Positions 18,161-26,654 of a DNA stretch of 44,257 bases are shown in pieces. The translations under genes were made by a program, and so were the position numbers. Source of the DNA: Actinoplanes palleronii. GTDB taxonomy: Bacteria > Actinomycetota > Actinomycetes > Mycobacteriales > Micromonosporaceae. A model generated the notes under the pieces. That model saw only the letters and a list, made by a program, of their open reading frames with translations, made no database searches and had not been told where the DNA came from. Within the stretch, counting starts at the first letter, position 1. The number at the start of each line of letters is the position of its first letter. The stretch lies in the NCBI RefSeq assembly GCF_016862315.1, contig NZ_BOMS01000071.1:1-44257 (forward strand). The letters run 5' to 3'.

Positions 18161-19066
18161 CTACTTGACCGCGCCCGCGGTCAGGCCGGCCTGGATCTGC
18201 CGCTGGAAGATCGCGTAAACCACGATCATCGGCAGGATGGAGAGGGTCAGCGCGGCGAACAGCGTGGACCACTCGGCGTGGTAACCGGCCGAGGTGCTGA
18301 TGTTCGCGATGCCCTGGGTGAGCACCCACTTGGAGTCCGCACCGGCGCCCTGCATGACCACGACCGGCAGCAGGTACTGGTTCCACTGGCCGACGATGTT
18401 GAAGATGGTGATGCTGATCAGGCCGGACTTGGCCATCGGCATCATGATCTGGAAGAACCGCCGCAGGTGGCCGGCACCGTCCACCATCGCCGCCTCGTCG
18501 ATCTCCGCGGGCAGCGTCTTGAAGAACGCCACCAGGAAGAAGACCGTGAACGACAGCGAGTACGCGATGTAGACCAGGATCAGGCCGGTGTACGTGTTCA
18601 GCAGGTTGAGGCTCTGCATGATGCCGAACAGCGGCGCGAGCGCCATGAAGGTCGGGAACGCCAGGCCGGAGACGAACAGGTAGTAGATCGCCCGGTTGCC
18701 GGGGAACTTGTACCGGGCCAGCACGTACGCGGCCATCGCGCCCAGCAGCATGGTGCCGGCCGTGCTGATCAGCACCACGAACACGCTGTTCAGGAAGTAC
18801 TGCCCGATGTGCGCCTCGTTCCAGGCGTCGGCGTACGTCTTGAACGAGAAGTGCTCGGGCATCGCGAACGGCTTGCCGAGGAAGATCTCGGTGTTGTTCT
18901 TGAACGAGGCGAGCAGCACCCAGATCAGCGGCCCGGCCGTGGCCAGCGCCCACAGGAACAGGGCGATGTGCGCGACCCCGTTGAGCGGGTTGAGCTTCCG
19001 CTGCTTCGGGGCGGCCGGCGCCGATGTCGCGGCGGCCGTGGACGGGTTGGACTTCAGATCGGTCAT
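18161..19066 (-). CDS. ngcG: Carbohydrate ABC transporter permease (NgcG-like)
   Basis: A 301-residue inner-membrane permease of the MalG type with six hydrophobic segments and the EAA loop EIDEAAMVDGAGHLRRFFQI near 195-215. With the upstream permease and the NgcE-like binding protein it forms an importer for N-acetylglucosamine and chitobiose. The ATG at 19066 has CGGAG eight nt upstream, and the gene begins 16 nt after the end of ngcF. It is the last gene of the import operon. No ATPase gene is present, as is normal for actinomycete sugar importers that share MsiK. The symbol rests on position behind ngcE. Confidence 0.8.
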   Translation of the reverse strand: MTDLKSNPSTAAATSAPAAPKQRKLNPLNGVAHIALFLWALATAGPLIWVLLASFKNNTEIFLGKPFAMPEHFSFKTYADAWNEAHIGQYFLNSVFVVLISTAGTMLLGAMAAYVLARYKFPGNRAIYYLFVSGLAFPTFMALAPLFGIMQSLNLLNTYTGLILVYIAYSLSFTVFFLVAFFKTLPAEIDEAAMVDGAGHLRRFFQIMMPMAKSGLISITIFNIVGQWNQYLLPVVVMQGAGADSKWVLTQGIANISTSAGYHAEWSTLFAALTLSILPMIVVYAIFQRQIQAGLTAGAVK

Positions 19067-19082
19067 CGTGACACTCCGCGGA

Positions 19083-19988
19083 TCAGGCGTCGACGGCGTC
19101 GCGACGGGTGACCCGCAGGGTCAGCGCGGCGAACGTAAGGGTCAGGAAGAACAGCACGACACCGAGCGCGGAGGCGTAACCGGCCTGCGAGAACTTGAAG
19201 GCGTTCAGGTAGATCTGCATGCTCAGCACCTGCGTCGAGTTGTTCGGACCGCCCTGGTTCACCGACATGATGTTGACCAGTGCGAACGCGTCGAACGCGG
19301 CGATGCCGAGGTAGACCCAGGCGACCTGCAGGGTGCTCCAGAGCAGCGGCAGGGTGATCCGGAAGAACAGCGTGATCTTGGTGGCCCCGTCCAGCGCGGC
19401 CGCCTCGTAGATCTCCTCCGGGATCGAGCCCATGCCGGCCGAGAAGAGCACCACGTAGAAGCCGACCGCCTGCCAGATCAGCACGGCGAGGATGCAGGTC
19501 AGCGCCCAGCGCTCGTCGGCCAGGAAGAGCCAGGGCGTCCACGACTCCGGGAACAAGCCGTTGATCATGCCACTGCGGTCCGAGCCGAACACCCGGCCGA
19601 AGATCACGCCGACGATGGCCAGGGCCAGCAGCTGCGGGAAGAAGAAGATGATCCGGTAGACCTTGGAGCCCCACACGCCCCGGGTGCCGCCGCCGGTGCT
19701 CTTGCCACCGACGTTCAGCAGGAACGCGAAGAACAGCGCGAGCGCGATGGTCACCAGCGGCAGCAGGATCAGCAGGAACAGGTTGTGCCGCAGGGCGGTC
19801 CACACCACCGGGTCGTCCCAGAGCTTCACGAAGTTGTCGAAGCCTACGTAGTTGAACCCGCCGAAGCCGGACCAGTCGGTCAGCGACAGCTGGAACATCT
19901 GTAGATAGGCCCCGACCACGAAGACCAGGTAGAGCGCCAGCGGCACGACAAGGAAACCGATGATGAAGGGGTACTTGCCGTGCCGCAT
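19083..19988 (-). CDS. ngcF: Carbohydrate ABC transporter permease (NgcF-like)
   Basis: A 301-residue MalF-type permease. It begins MRHGKYPFIIGFLVVPLALYL, a first membrane segment typical of UgpA/MalF-like sugar permeases, and has five further hydrophobic segments. The EAA loop EIYEAAALDGATKITLFFRI near 180-200 contacts the ATPase. It starts at ATG 19988, 31 nt after ngcE, and is followed after 16 nt by ngcG. The assignment to NgcF comes from the adjacent NgcE-like binding protein. Confidence 0.8.
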   Translation of the reverse strand: MRHGKYPFIIGFLVVPLALYLVFVVGAYLQMFQLSLTDWSGFGGFNYVGFDNFVKLWDDPVVWTALRHNLFLLILLPLVTIALALFFAFLLNVGGKSTGGGTRGVWGSKVYRIIFFFPQLLALAIVGVIFGRVFGSDRSGMINGLFPESWTPWLFLADERWALTCILAVLIWQAVGFYVVLFSAGMGSIPEEIYEAAALDGATKITLFFRITLPLLWSTLQVAWVYLGIAAFDAFALVNIMSVNQGGPNNSTQVLSMQIYLNAFKFSQAGYASALGVVLFFLTLTFAALTLRVTRRDAVDA

Positions 19989-20019
19989 GACGCCTACCTA
20001 GGTGTGAAAAAGAAGCGGA

Positions 20020-21453
20020 TCAGGAACGGGTGAACTTGGTGACCGCAGAGTCCTTGGCGACGGCCTGCGAGGCAGCCTCCATGGTGTCGCAGAACTTCTT
20101 CGCGTCGCCGCCCTTGAACATGAGCTGGTTGGCGGCCTCGCGGGAGGCGTCGTCCAGCTTCTTGTACCAGGTGTCGAACAGGTAGCCCATGAAGATGTCC
20201 TTGCCGGCCTTGCTCAGCGCGTCGTTGGCGCTGGTCAGACCGGGCGAGATGGTGAGGCCGTCGGCCGCACCGGCCACCACCGTGAGCGACTTGGTGAGCT
20301 TGGTGAACTCCAGCGCCGCCGCCTTCGACAGCATCGTGCGCAGGTACTCCTTGCCACCCTGCGGGTTCTTGCTCTTGGCCGCCGCGAAGTAGATCTCGCC
20401 GGCCGCGGCGTTGATCGCGGCCGCCGGGAGCTGGTCAGCGGTGGTGACGCTCGGGAACGCCATCATGGCGTACTCGAAGCCGGCCGGGGTGCTGGCGGCC
20501 TGCTCGTTCTCCAGCCACGAACCACACGGGTAGAAGGCCAGCTTGTCCTGGTCCTGCTGCAGCTGGACCTCGGTGTGCTTGAGGCCGAGGAAGGACTTGT
20601 CGATGTACTTGGTGCCGACCTCGCCCCAGGCCTGCGCGGCCTTGAGCACGGCGTCGTTCGTCCAGGCGCCCGGCTTCAGGTTGTCGATGTCCTTCAGCAC
20701 CTGCTCGGTGCCGATCTTCGCGGCACTGGTCATGATCGCGCGGACCATGTAGTACGACGCGTTGGCGCCCGCGAAGCCGAACGGCGTGATGCCGGCCGCC
20801 TTGATCTTGTCGAGCAGGGCGGTGAAGTCGGCCCAGGTGGTCGGGATGGTCCAGCTGTTCTTGTCGAACAGCTTCTTGTTGTACCAGAGGCCGAAGACGG
20901 TGAACGAGTAGTTCACCGCGAACGGCTTGCCGTCGTAGGTGCCCTGCTGCACGGCGCCGGGGACCAGGGTCTCGGCGACCGTCTTGCCGGGGATGTCCAG
21001 CGACGGGGCGGCGAACAGGTCGCTCAGGTCGGCGGCCTGGCCGGCCTTGACGATGGCGCCGAAGTCCATGATGTCGGCGCCGGAGTTGTTGATCATGTCT
21101 GGGGCGGAACCCGAGTTCAGCCGCGGCTTGATCGTGGTGGCGACCTGCTGGGTGGCCGAGTACGTGACCTTCGCGTCCGGCCACTTCTTGTTGAACATCG
21201 GGGTGTCGACGTCGGTGGCGTACTTGGTGCCGAGGCCACCGTCGAAGATGACGATCTCGACGCCGGCCTTCGCGTCGATGCCGAGCGGGTTGTCCGCCGA
21301 CTTGTCGCCGGTCGCCTGCGGGGTGCTCGGCGCGTCGGAGCCACCGGCACAGGCGCTCAGGAAGCTGACGCCGGGTGCGGCGACGAGGCCGACCGCGGCA
21401 GCGCGGCGCAGCAGGGTACGACGGTCCAGCTCAGAGTTCGTTATCGCAGACAT
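20020..21453 (-). CDS. ngcE: N-acetylglucosamine/chitobiose ABC transporter binding lipoprotein (NgcE-like)
   Basis: A 477-residue extracytoplasmic solute-binding protein. The N-terminus has a twin-arginine-like RRTLLRRAAA and a lipobox LSAC with Cys35 as lipidation site, so it is a Tat-type or Sec lipoprotein. The mature part closely resembles Streptomyces NgcE: DNPLGIDAKAGVEIVIFDGG, PDMINNSGADIMDFG, GSWLENEQAASTPAGFEY and KNPQGGKEYLRTML. NgcE binds GlcNAc and diacetylchitobiose. The ATG at 21453 follows AAAGGACACCG. Only 34 bp separate it from dasC upstream, so it is probably co-transcribed with the first importer. Confidence 0.85.
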   Translation of the reverse strand: MSAITNSELDRRTLLRRAAAVGLVAAPGVSFLSACAGGSDAPSTPQATGDKSADNPLGIDAKAGVEIVIFDGGLGTKYATDVDTPMFNKKWPDAKVTYSATQQVATTIKPRLNSGSAPDMINNSGADIMDFGAIVKAGQAADLSDLFAAPSLDIPGKTVAETLVPGAVQQGTYDGKPFAVNYSFTVFGLWYNKKLFDKNSWTIPTTWADFTALLDKIKAAGITPFGFAGANASYYMVRAIMTSAAKIGTEQVLKDIDNLKPGAWTNDAVLKAAQAWGEVGTKYIDKSFLGLKHTEVQLQQDQDKLAFYPCGSWLENEQAASTPAGFEYAMMAFPSVTTADQLPAAAINAAAGEIYFAAAKSKNPQGGKEYLRTMLSKAAALEFTKLTKSLTVVAGAADGLTISPGLTSANDALSKAGKDIFMGYLFDTWYKKLDDASREAANQLMFKGGDAKKFCDTMEAASQAVAKDSAVTKFTRS

Positions 21454-21487
21454 CGGTGTCCTTTCGGGGTGTGACAGGTGGGACGGT

Positions 21488-22387
21488 TCAGCCCTTGACT
21501 GCGCCGGCGGTGAGGCCGGAAGCGATGTTGCGCTGCACTGCCAGGAAGAAGATGACGACGGGGATGGACGTGATGATCGCGCCCGCCATCAGCGGCCCCC
21601 AGTAGGTGCCGCGACTGGTCTGGTTCTGCATCAGCCAGGCCATCAGGTTCTGGTGTTCCGGGTCGTTGAGCGTGTTGATGATGATGAACTCGTTCCAGGC
21701 CTGGATGAAGCCGTAGACCGAGGTCGCCACCAGACCGGGTCCGGTCAGCGGCAGGATGATCCGCCAGAAGACCTGTCCCCGCGTGCATCCGTCGATCATC
21801 GCGGCCTCGTCCAGCTCCCGGGGGATGCCGGCGATGAAACCACGCAGCGTCCACACGGTGTACGGCAGGAGAAGCACCACGTACACCAGGGTCACGCCGA
21901 CGATGCTGCTACCGGTCAGTTCGGCTTTCTGCAGCATCAGGAAGATCGGGATCAGCAGGGCGATGAAAGGTACCAGCTGAACCGCCAGGACCACCAGGAT
22001 GATCGCCCGCCGGCCGTAGAACCGGAACCGGGCGACGGCCAGGGCGGCCAGGAAGCCGACCACGAGCGCCGCCAGCACCGCGACCGCGGTGATCACGATG
22101 CCGTTGACCAGCGACTGCTTGAACAGCGGGGCGTTGAACGCGGACTTGAAGTTGTCGAGCGTCGGCGCGTCCGGGATGAACGTCGGGTCGAAGCTGGACC
22201 ACTCGGTCTGCGGCTTGAACGACGTGATGAGCACCCAGTAGACCGGGAAGAACATCACGATCGAGAAGATCACCCCGGCCGCGTTCGCCACCAGGTTGCC
22301 GGTGCGGGTACGGCCGACGGTCATCGTGCCGTCGGCGGCCGGGTTGGGCTTACGACGCCGGGGCGCCGTGGCGGTAACGACGGCCAT
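21488..22387 (-). CDS. dasC: Carbohydrate ABC transporter permease (DasC-like)
   Basis: A 299-residue MalG-type permease. A basic N-terminus (TAPRRRKPNP) is followed by six hydrophobic segments, with EAA loop ELDEAAMIDGCTRGQVFWRI near 190-210. Its ATG at 22387 shares one base with the dasB stop (TGATG), so translation is coupled. It pairs with dasB and the DasA-like binding protein to form a chitobiose importer; the symbol rests on that neighbour. Confidence 0.8.
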   Translation of the reverse strand: MAVVTATAPRRRKPNPAADGTMTVGRTRTGNLVANAAGVIFSIVMFFPVYWVLITSFKPQTEWSSFDPTFIPDAPTLDNFKSAFNAPLFKQSLVNGIVITAVAVLAALVVGFLAALAVARFRFYGRRAIILVVLAVQLVPFIALLIPIFLMLQKAELTGSSIVGVTLVYVVLLLPYTVWTLRGFIAGIPRELDEAAMIDGCTRGQVFWRIILPLTGPGLVATSVYGFIQAWNEFIIINTLNDPEHQNLMAWLMQNQTSRGTYWGPLMAGAIITSIPVVIFFLAVQRNIASGLTAGAVKG

Positions 22388-23376
22388 CAGTCCACCTCAC
22401 CGATCTTGAACATCTGACGGATGTACACCGCCATCGCGCCCAGCAGCAGGATCACGGTGAGCACCGCGATCGCCGAGCCGAGACCGTACTTGTTCTGCCC
22501 GAACGCCTGCACGTACGAGTACGTGGCGAGCGTCTGGAACTCCGGCTCCGGTTTACCGTCCCGCATCACCCAGTTCTGGGTGAACAGCCCGAAGTTCCAG
22601 ATCACCGACAGCGTCGTCACGATCACGAGCAGCGGCTTGAGGATCGGCAGGGTGATGTTCCGGAACGACTGCCAGCCGTTGGCGCCGTCGACCGTCGCGG
22701 CCTCCATCAGCTCCTTCGGGACCTGGGTCAGACCGGCGTTCAGGGTGATCGCCAGGAACGGGATGCCGGCCCACACCACGCAGGAGGTGATCACGATCCA
22801 GCCCTGTGTCGGCGTGTAGAACCAGGAGTGGTTCTGGAACTCGACCCCCGGCAGCTTGTCGATCAGGTAGTTCAGCACGCCGACGTCGGAGTCGGTCATC
22901 ATCTTGAAGACCTGCGCCTGCACCAGCGCGGGCAGCGCCCAGACGAACATCATCGCAATGATCATGGCCATCCGCACGACCCGGCCGACCCGGCGCATCA
23001 GCAGTGCCACGCCCAGGCCCAGCAGCACCGTCAGGACCACCGACGCCGCGGTGAAGAGGACCGTACGCTGCACGACCGACCAGAAGGCGCTGTCGGACAG
23101 CACGGCGGTGTAGTTGTCGAAACCGACCCACTTCGGCGTGGCGCCGGTCCACAGCTCCTTGAGCTCGAACTTCTGGAACGACAGTACGAGCATCCGGCCG
23201 ACCGGGTAGGCCAGCAGGATCGCCAGGAGCAGCAGCGCCGGGCCGGAGAGCACCCACGGGAGGACGACGTCATCGCCCTTGCCGCGCCGCTTGCGCCGGC
23301 GGGGCGCCGGCTCGTTGGCGCCGGGTCCGACGGGCGCGCGGTGCGCGGGGGTCGTCGGGGAGTCGACGGCGTACAT
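22387..23376 (-). CDS. dasB: Carbohydrate ABC transporter permease (DasB-like)
   Basis: A 329-residue MalF-type permease with a Pro/Arg-rich cytoplasmic N-terminus (PAPRRRKRRGKG) and six hydrophobic segments starting at LSGPALLLLAILLAYPVG. The EAA loop ELMEAATVDGANGWQSFRNI is near 215-235. The ATG at 23376 follows GAGGAAAG. It overlaps dasC by one base at its stop. It is separated from dasA by a strong hairpin, which could lower permease expression relative to the binding protein. Confidence 0.82.
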   Translation of the reverse strand: MYAVDSPTTPAHRAPVGPGANEPAPRRRKRRGKGDDVVLPWVLSGPALLLLAILLAYPVGRMLVLSFQKFELKELWTGATPKWVGFDNYTAVLSDSAFWSVVQRTVLFTAASVVLTVLLGLGVALLMRRVGRVVRMAMIIAMMFVWALPALVQAQVFKMMTDSDVGVLNYLIDKLPGVEFQNHSWFYTPTQGWIVITSCVVWAGIPFLAITLNAGLTQVPKELMEAATVDGANGWQSFRNITLPILKPLLVIVTTLSVIWNFGLFTQNWVMRDGKPEPEFQTLATYSYVQAFGQNKYGLGSAIAVLTVILLLGAMAVYIRQMFKIGEVD

Positions 23377-23415
23377 CAGCTTTCCTCTCTCACCGGATTA
23401 CGTGCGGTGTGGTGT

Positions 23416-23447
23416 GCCGCCCGCCCGTCTCGCGACGGGCGGGCGGC
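23416..23447 (-). terminator. Hairpin between dasA and dasB (attenuator or 3' stabiliser)
   Basis: GCCGCCCGCCCGTC (23416-23429) pairs perfectly with GACGGGCGGGCGGC (23434-23447). In the minus-strand RNA the four-base loop reads GCGA, a GNRA tetraloop. No T run follows, so partial termination or protection of the upstream binding-protein message is more likely than full termination. This is a common device for giving binding proteins excess over permeases. Confidence 0.8.
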
Positions 23448-23457
23448 GCGACCCGGA

Positions 23458-24762
23458 TCAGCCGTTGAGCGTCTTGGCGATCTGCTCGTCAGCCGCCGTG
23501 GTGGCGTCCGCGAGCGACTTCTTGCCGGTCAGGATGTCCGACAGCATGTTCTGCAGGATGTTGGCCTTCTCCACGTCGGCCCACTTGCCGGAGGCCGGCA
23601 CGGCCCAGCTGTTCTTGGCCGCCTCGGCGCCGACCGCGAGCTTCGGGTTGTCGGAGGCCGCGGCGTCCAGCAGCGCGGTGGCGTTCGGCAGCGCGCTCGC
23701 CTTGACCAGGCCCTTCATCGAGGTGCTGTCGGTGAAGTACTTGATCCACTGAGCGGCCAGGTCGGCGTTCTTGCTCTTCAGCGGGACACCGACGTTGGAG
23801 CCACCGAGCAGCGACGGGATGCCCGGCATCGGCGCGGCGGCCAGCTTGCCCTTGACCTTGGTGGGGACCAGCGCGGAGGCCGGGTCGTTCGGGTCCTTGC
23901 GGACCTCCTCGGCCGAACCCTGCTCCCAGCCGTTGCCGTAGAAGGCGCCGGCGTTGCCCTGGCTGAACACCAGGTACTGGTCGGACTCGTCCTTGGTGAC
24001 GTCCGCCTTCGAGTACTTCTTGACCAGGTCGACCCACTTCTGCAGACCGGCCTGCGACTCCGGCGAGGAGAGCGCGCCGGCCCACTTGTCGCCGTCCTTC
24101 TTGGCGATGTCGCCGCCGTTGGCCTTGACCCACGACATCGCGGCGTACCAGTAGCGGCCCGGCATGTAGATCGCGCCGAACTTCGAGTCCTTGTTACCGG
24201 CCGCGACCTTGTCGGCGTCCGCGAGGAACTCGTCGTAGGTCTTCGGCGCGGTGGTGACACCGGCCTTCTCGAACAGGTCCTTGCGGTAGATCAGGACCCG
24301 GGCGCCCGCGTAGTAGGGCACGCAGTAGGTCTTGCCGTCCGCCTCGCAGGCGCCGGAGAGACCCGGGAGCCAGGTGTCCGAGTTCTCGAAGGACTTCTTG
24401 TCCAGCTCGCCGAACGCGCCGGCGTCGACGTACTTCGGGAACTGGGTGTTGCCGAGCTCCACCACGTCCGGCACGTCGGTGCCGGCCAGCGAGGCGTCCA
24501 GCTTGGTGAGCACGTTCGCCCACTGCTGGTACTCGACCGTGACGTTGGCGCCGGTGGCCGTGGTGAACCGCTTGCTGGCGTCGTCGACGACGTCCTTCCA
24601 GCCGCTCTGGGCGTCGACCATGAGCCAGACCTTGATGGTCTTGCCCTTGCCGTCGACCGCGCCGTTGGCCGAGGTGCTGCTGTCGTCGCTGTTGCCACCA
24701 CACGCGGCGGTACCGACCAGCGTCGCAGCGAGCGCCGCGGCGACCGCGAACTTGCGCTTCAC
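23458..24762 (-). CDS. dasA: Chitobiose ABC transporter binding lipoprotein (DasA-like)
   Basis: A 434-residue solute-binding lipoprotein with signal peptide MKRKFAVAAALAATLVGTAAC and Cys21 as lipidation site. The mature part closely follows Streptomyces DasA: VWLMVDAQSGW, DVVELGNTQ, KTYCVPYYAGAR, YWYAAMSWV, LGGSNVGVP and KANILQNMLSDILTGKKS. DasA binds chitobiose released from chitin. The start is GTG at 24762 with GGAGG at 24767-24771, a short 4-nt spacing. The gene begins 49 bp after the RpiR gene on the same strand. I saw no DasR-type dre site (TGGTCTAGACCA-like) in its leader, so control here is probably not DasR. Confidence 0.88.
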   Translation of the reverse strand: MKRKFAVAAALAATLVGTAACGGNSDDSSTSANGAVDGKGKTIKVWLMVDAQSGWKDVVDDASKRFTTATGANVTVEYQQWANVLTKLDASLAGTDVPDVVELGNTQFPKYVDAGAFGELDKKSFENSDTWLPGLSGACEADGKTYCVPYYAGARVLIYRKDLFEKAGVTTAPKTYDEFLADADKVAAGNKDSKFGAIYMPGRYWYAAMSWVKANGGDIAKKDGDKWAGALSSPESQAGLQKWVDLVKKYSKADVTKDESDQYLVFSQGNAGAFYGNGWEQGSAEEVRKDPNDPASALVPTKVKGKLAAAPMPGIPSLLGGSNVGVPLKSKNADLAAQWIKYFTDSTSMKGLVKASALPNATALLDAAASDNPKLAVGAEAAKNSWAVPASGKWADVEKANILQNMLSDILTGKKSLADATTAADEQIAKTLNG

Positions 24763-24811
24763 TTTTCCTCCACAAGGGGTTTTTTCACTAAGGGGTGGGT
24801 GATGGTGCTGT

Positions 24812-25960
24812 TCAGGCGTCTTTCACCGCTTTGTGACCGTGCACCGCTTGAGCGGTGCGCTGGAAAGCGGCGTGCGAGCGTTCATGCGTCCGCTGCGCGA
24901 CGGCGACGTAGAGAAGATCGAGGACCACCAGCTGCGGATGCCGTGCGGACAGCGCGTCCGGCCGGAAGGTGGTCGCCTGGGTGGCGGTGAGCAGGACGAT
25001 GTCGGCGAGCTCGGCCAGCGGGGAACGGGGGAAACTGGTGAGCGCGATGGTGGTGGCGCCCCGGCTGCTCGCCTCCGCGAGCAGCTCGATCGTCTCGCCG
25101 GTCTCGCCACTGTGCGAGATACCGAGTGCGACGTCGCCGGACCTCGACAGAGCGGCGCTGGCCAGACCGTTGTGCACGTCGGTCCAGGCCCACACCGGGA
25201 TGCCGATGCGGTGCAAACTGAACTGCATCTCCTCGCCGACCAGCGCGCTTCCGCTGGCGCCGAAGATGTTCACCCGCGGAGCGGCGGCGATCGCCACCGC
25301 GGCCCGCTCCACCTCGGCCAGGTCCAGCAGCGAGGCGGTGTCGTGCATGGCCCTGGTGTCGGCGGCCATGATCTGGCCGAGCACGCGTGCCAGGGGGTCG
25401 TTGGGCTGGATCTCCCGGCCGATGTCCACCGTCCAGCCGGCCGACCGGGCGCGCCCGGTCTCGGCGGCGATGCCCAGCCGGAGATCCGCGTAGCCGTCGA
25501 AGCCGAGCGCCCGGCAGAACCGGGTGACGGTGGCCGGCGAGGTCCCGCTGCGCTCGGCGAGCTCGACGATGGTGGCCCGGGAGGCCGCTGCGGGGTCGGC
25601 GAGGACCTGCTCGGCGACGCGCTGCAGGGCGCCGGTGAACTCCGGCAGCAGCGTCCGGACCCGGACCAGGACACCGTCGGAAGGCGGGTGGTCCCGATCG
25701 CTGTTCGCAAATTTTTCGGTACGGGCGGATTCGGTACGTCCGTTGACGGCGCGGGGACGGGGCTCGCCGCGAACCCAGAGGCCCTGCTCGAGCCGATCGT
25801 GTGACGCGGAGTCACTGCCGATCGGGTCGCTCCCCCTGGGGAAAACGCTGTCGCTCCCGCTCGGAGCAGCGAAGTCGCTCCCGCTCGGGGCAGCCTGGTC
25901 GCGAACCAGCGAGTGGGCGACCGCGGTCGACGCGGTGCCGTCCATCTCCGGCTCAGCCAT
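24812..25960 (-). CDS. RpiR-family regulator with SIS domain and long N-terminal extension
   Basis: A 382-residue transcription regulator. Residues about 95-170 form an HTH_6 domain (ELAERSGTSPATVTRFCRALGF), and about 220-360 an SIS sugar-phosphate-binding domain (FGASGSALVGEE, ISHSGETGETIEL). Family members such as MurR sense amino-sugar phosphates. The first ~95 residues are low-complexity, with repeated PSGSD blocks encoded by a 24-bp DNA duplication (25851-25898); this extension is absent from typical ~290-residue RpiR proteins. The ATG at 25960 is supported by AAAGGGTG at 25966-25973, but an internal start cannot be excluded. It is the first gene of the probable rpiR-dasABC-ngcEFG transcript and the obvious candidate regulator. 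Confidence 0.85.
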   Translation of the reverse strand: MAEPEMDGTASTAVAHSLVRDQAAPSGSDFAAPSGSDSVFPRGSDPIGSDSASHDRLEQGLWVRGEPRPRAVNGRTESARTEKFANSDRDHPPSDGVLVRVRTLLPEFTGALQRVAEQVLADPAAASRATIVELAERSGTSPATVTRFCRALGFDGYADLRLGIAAETGRARSAGWTVDIGREIQPNDPLARVLGQIMAADTRAMHDTASLLDLAEVERAAVAIAAAPRVNIFGASGSALVGEEMQFSLHRIGIPVWAWTDVHNGLASAALSRSGDVALGISHSGETGETIELLAEASSRGATTIALTSFPRSPLAELADIVLLTATQATTFRPDALSARHPQLVVLDLLYVAVAQRTHERSHAAFQRTAQAVHGHKAVKDA

Positions 25961-25984
25961 CGGACACCCTTTCAGGAAGGACTG

Positions 25985-26030
25985 TTTACTGTCGCGGTAA
26001 AAGTTCTTACTAATCGCCCCCTTGTGTCAA
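25985..26030 (-). promoter_or_regulatory. Promoter and candidate autoregulatory operator of the RpiR/das operon
   Basis: On the minus strand a TTGACA box lies at 26030-26025. A -10-like TAAGAA is at 26009-26004, with a rather short 15-bp spacer. Just downstream, TTTAC (25985-25989) and GTAAA (25997-26001) form an inverted repeat around 7 bp at the expected transcript start, 25-42 bp before the ATG. This is a plausible RpiR operator. The element assignments are inferred from spacing and consensus only. Confidence 0.45.
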
Positions 26031-26654
26031 GACTGTGGGCGAAGTTTTCAAACCGTTACCTGACCTGGGCTAATGAACTGATGTTTCGTCGGGGTCGGAT
26101 GACAGCCATCGATCCGGAAATAACCCTTACGATGTGTCCGCCATCACATGACCGTGTAACGCCCGTTTTGGGCTAGCCCTTTCGGTGGCCTGAGCAGGGA
26201 CGATCGGTTGCTGGCGCATCGTCCGATCGGGCGGTTACCGTCACGCCACGAAACCTGCCCGTTACGCACGAAACAAGATCAAAAAAATTCTCGGGCCGGC
26301 CGGGGCGGGTGCCGGCGAACCGCTCCGCCGCAGCACCAGGCCTCTCCGGCCACGGCCGCCCACCCCCGTGCCACCCGGCCACCCCGCCCCGCCGCACGTC
26401 CCGATCCCGCTGAGCGGGACACGGACCGGCTGGCGCCGGCGGCTGCCTCGACGCCGGCGAGACGACCGTGAGCACCAGCCGCCGCGGATGCCGCGGACGC
26501 CTCGCGGGCCCGGCTGGTGCTGGCGGCTCCCTCACCACCCGTGAGACGACCGTGAGCACCAGCCGGGCGGACCTGGCGGGTGCTCACGGTGTTTTGGGGG
26601 GAAAGGCCCGGAGGCTCGTCCTCAGCGGGCCGCAGCCCGCCCTCGGCCTCGCGG
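26031..26654. other. Gene-free region between rpiR and murD2
   Basis: About 620 bp with no frame I believe. The first 130 bp are notably less GC-rich and form the upstream part of the RpiR promoter. Small symmetric elements follow: GGGCTAGCCC (26171-26180) and GGACGAT/ATCGTCC near 26197-26223. Positions 26280-26460 are GC-rich without clear features, and 26459-26590 carry the repeats listed next. A 128-codon minus frame across it mirrors the repeats and is not credible. Confidence 0.6.
26459..26590. repeat. 22-bp direct repeats with inverted copies downstream of murD2
   Basis: An identical 22-mer beginning GAGACGACCGTGAGCACC occurs at 26459-26480 and 26543-26564. Its core is inverted at 26512-26521 (GGCTGGTGCT) and at 26579-26590 (GGTGCTCACGGT). 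The second direct copy and the last inverted copy make a 12-bp perfect hairpin (26549-26560 with 26579-26590, 18-nt loop). It may end murD2 transcription or be a dispersed repeat family. Confidence 0.8.

Noticed and set aside
24763..24811. DasR dre site before dasA
   Set aside because: No sequence close to the TGGTCTAGACCA-type consensus was found there.
22828..24990. 720-codon plus-strand frame across dasA/dasB
   Set aside because: It runs antisense through two clear transporter genes and their intergenic hairpin.
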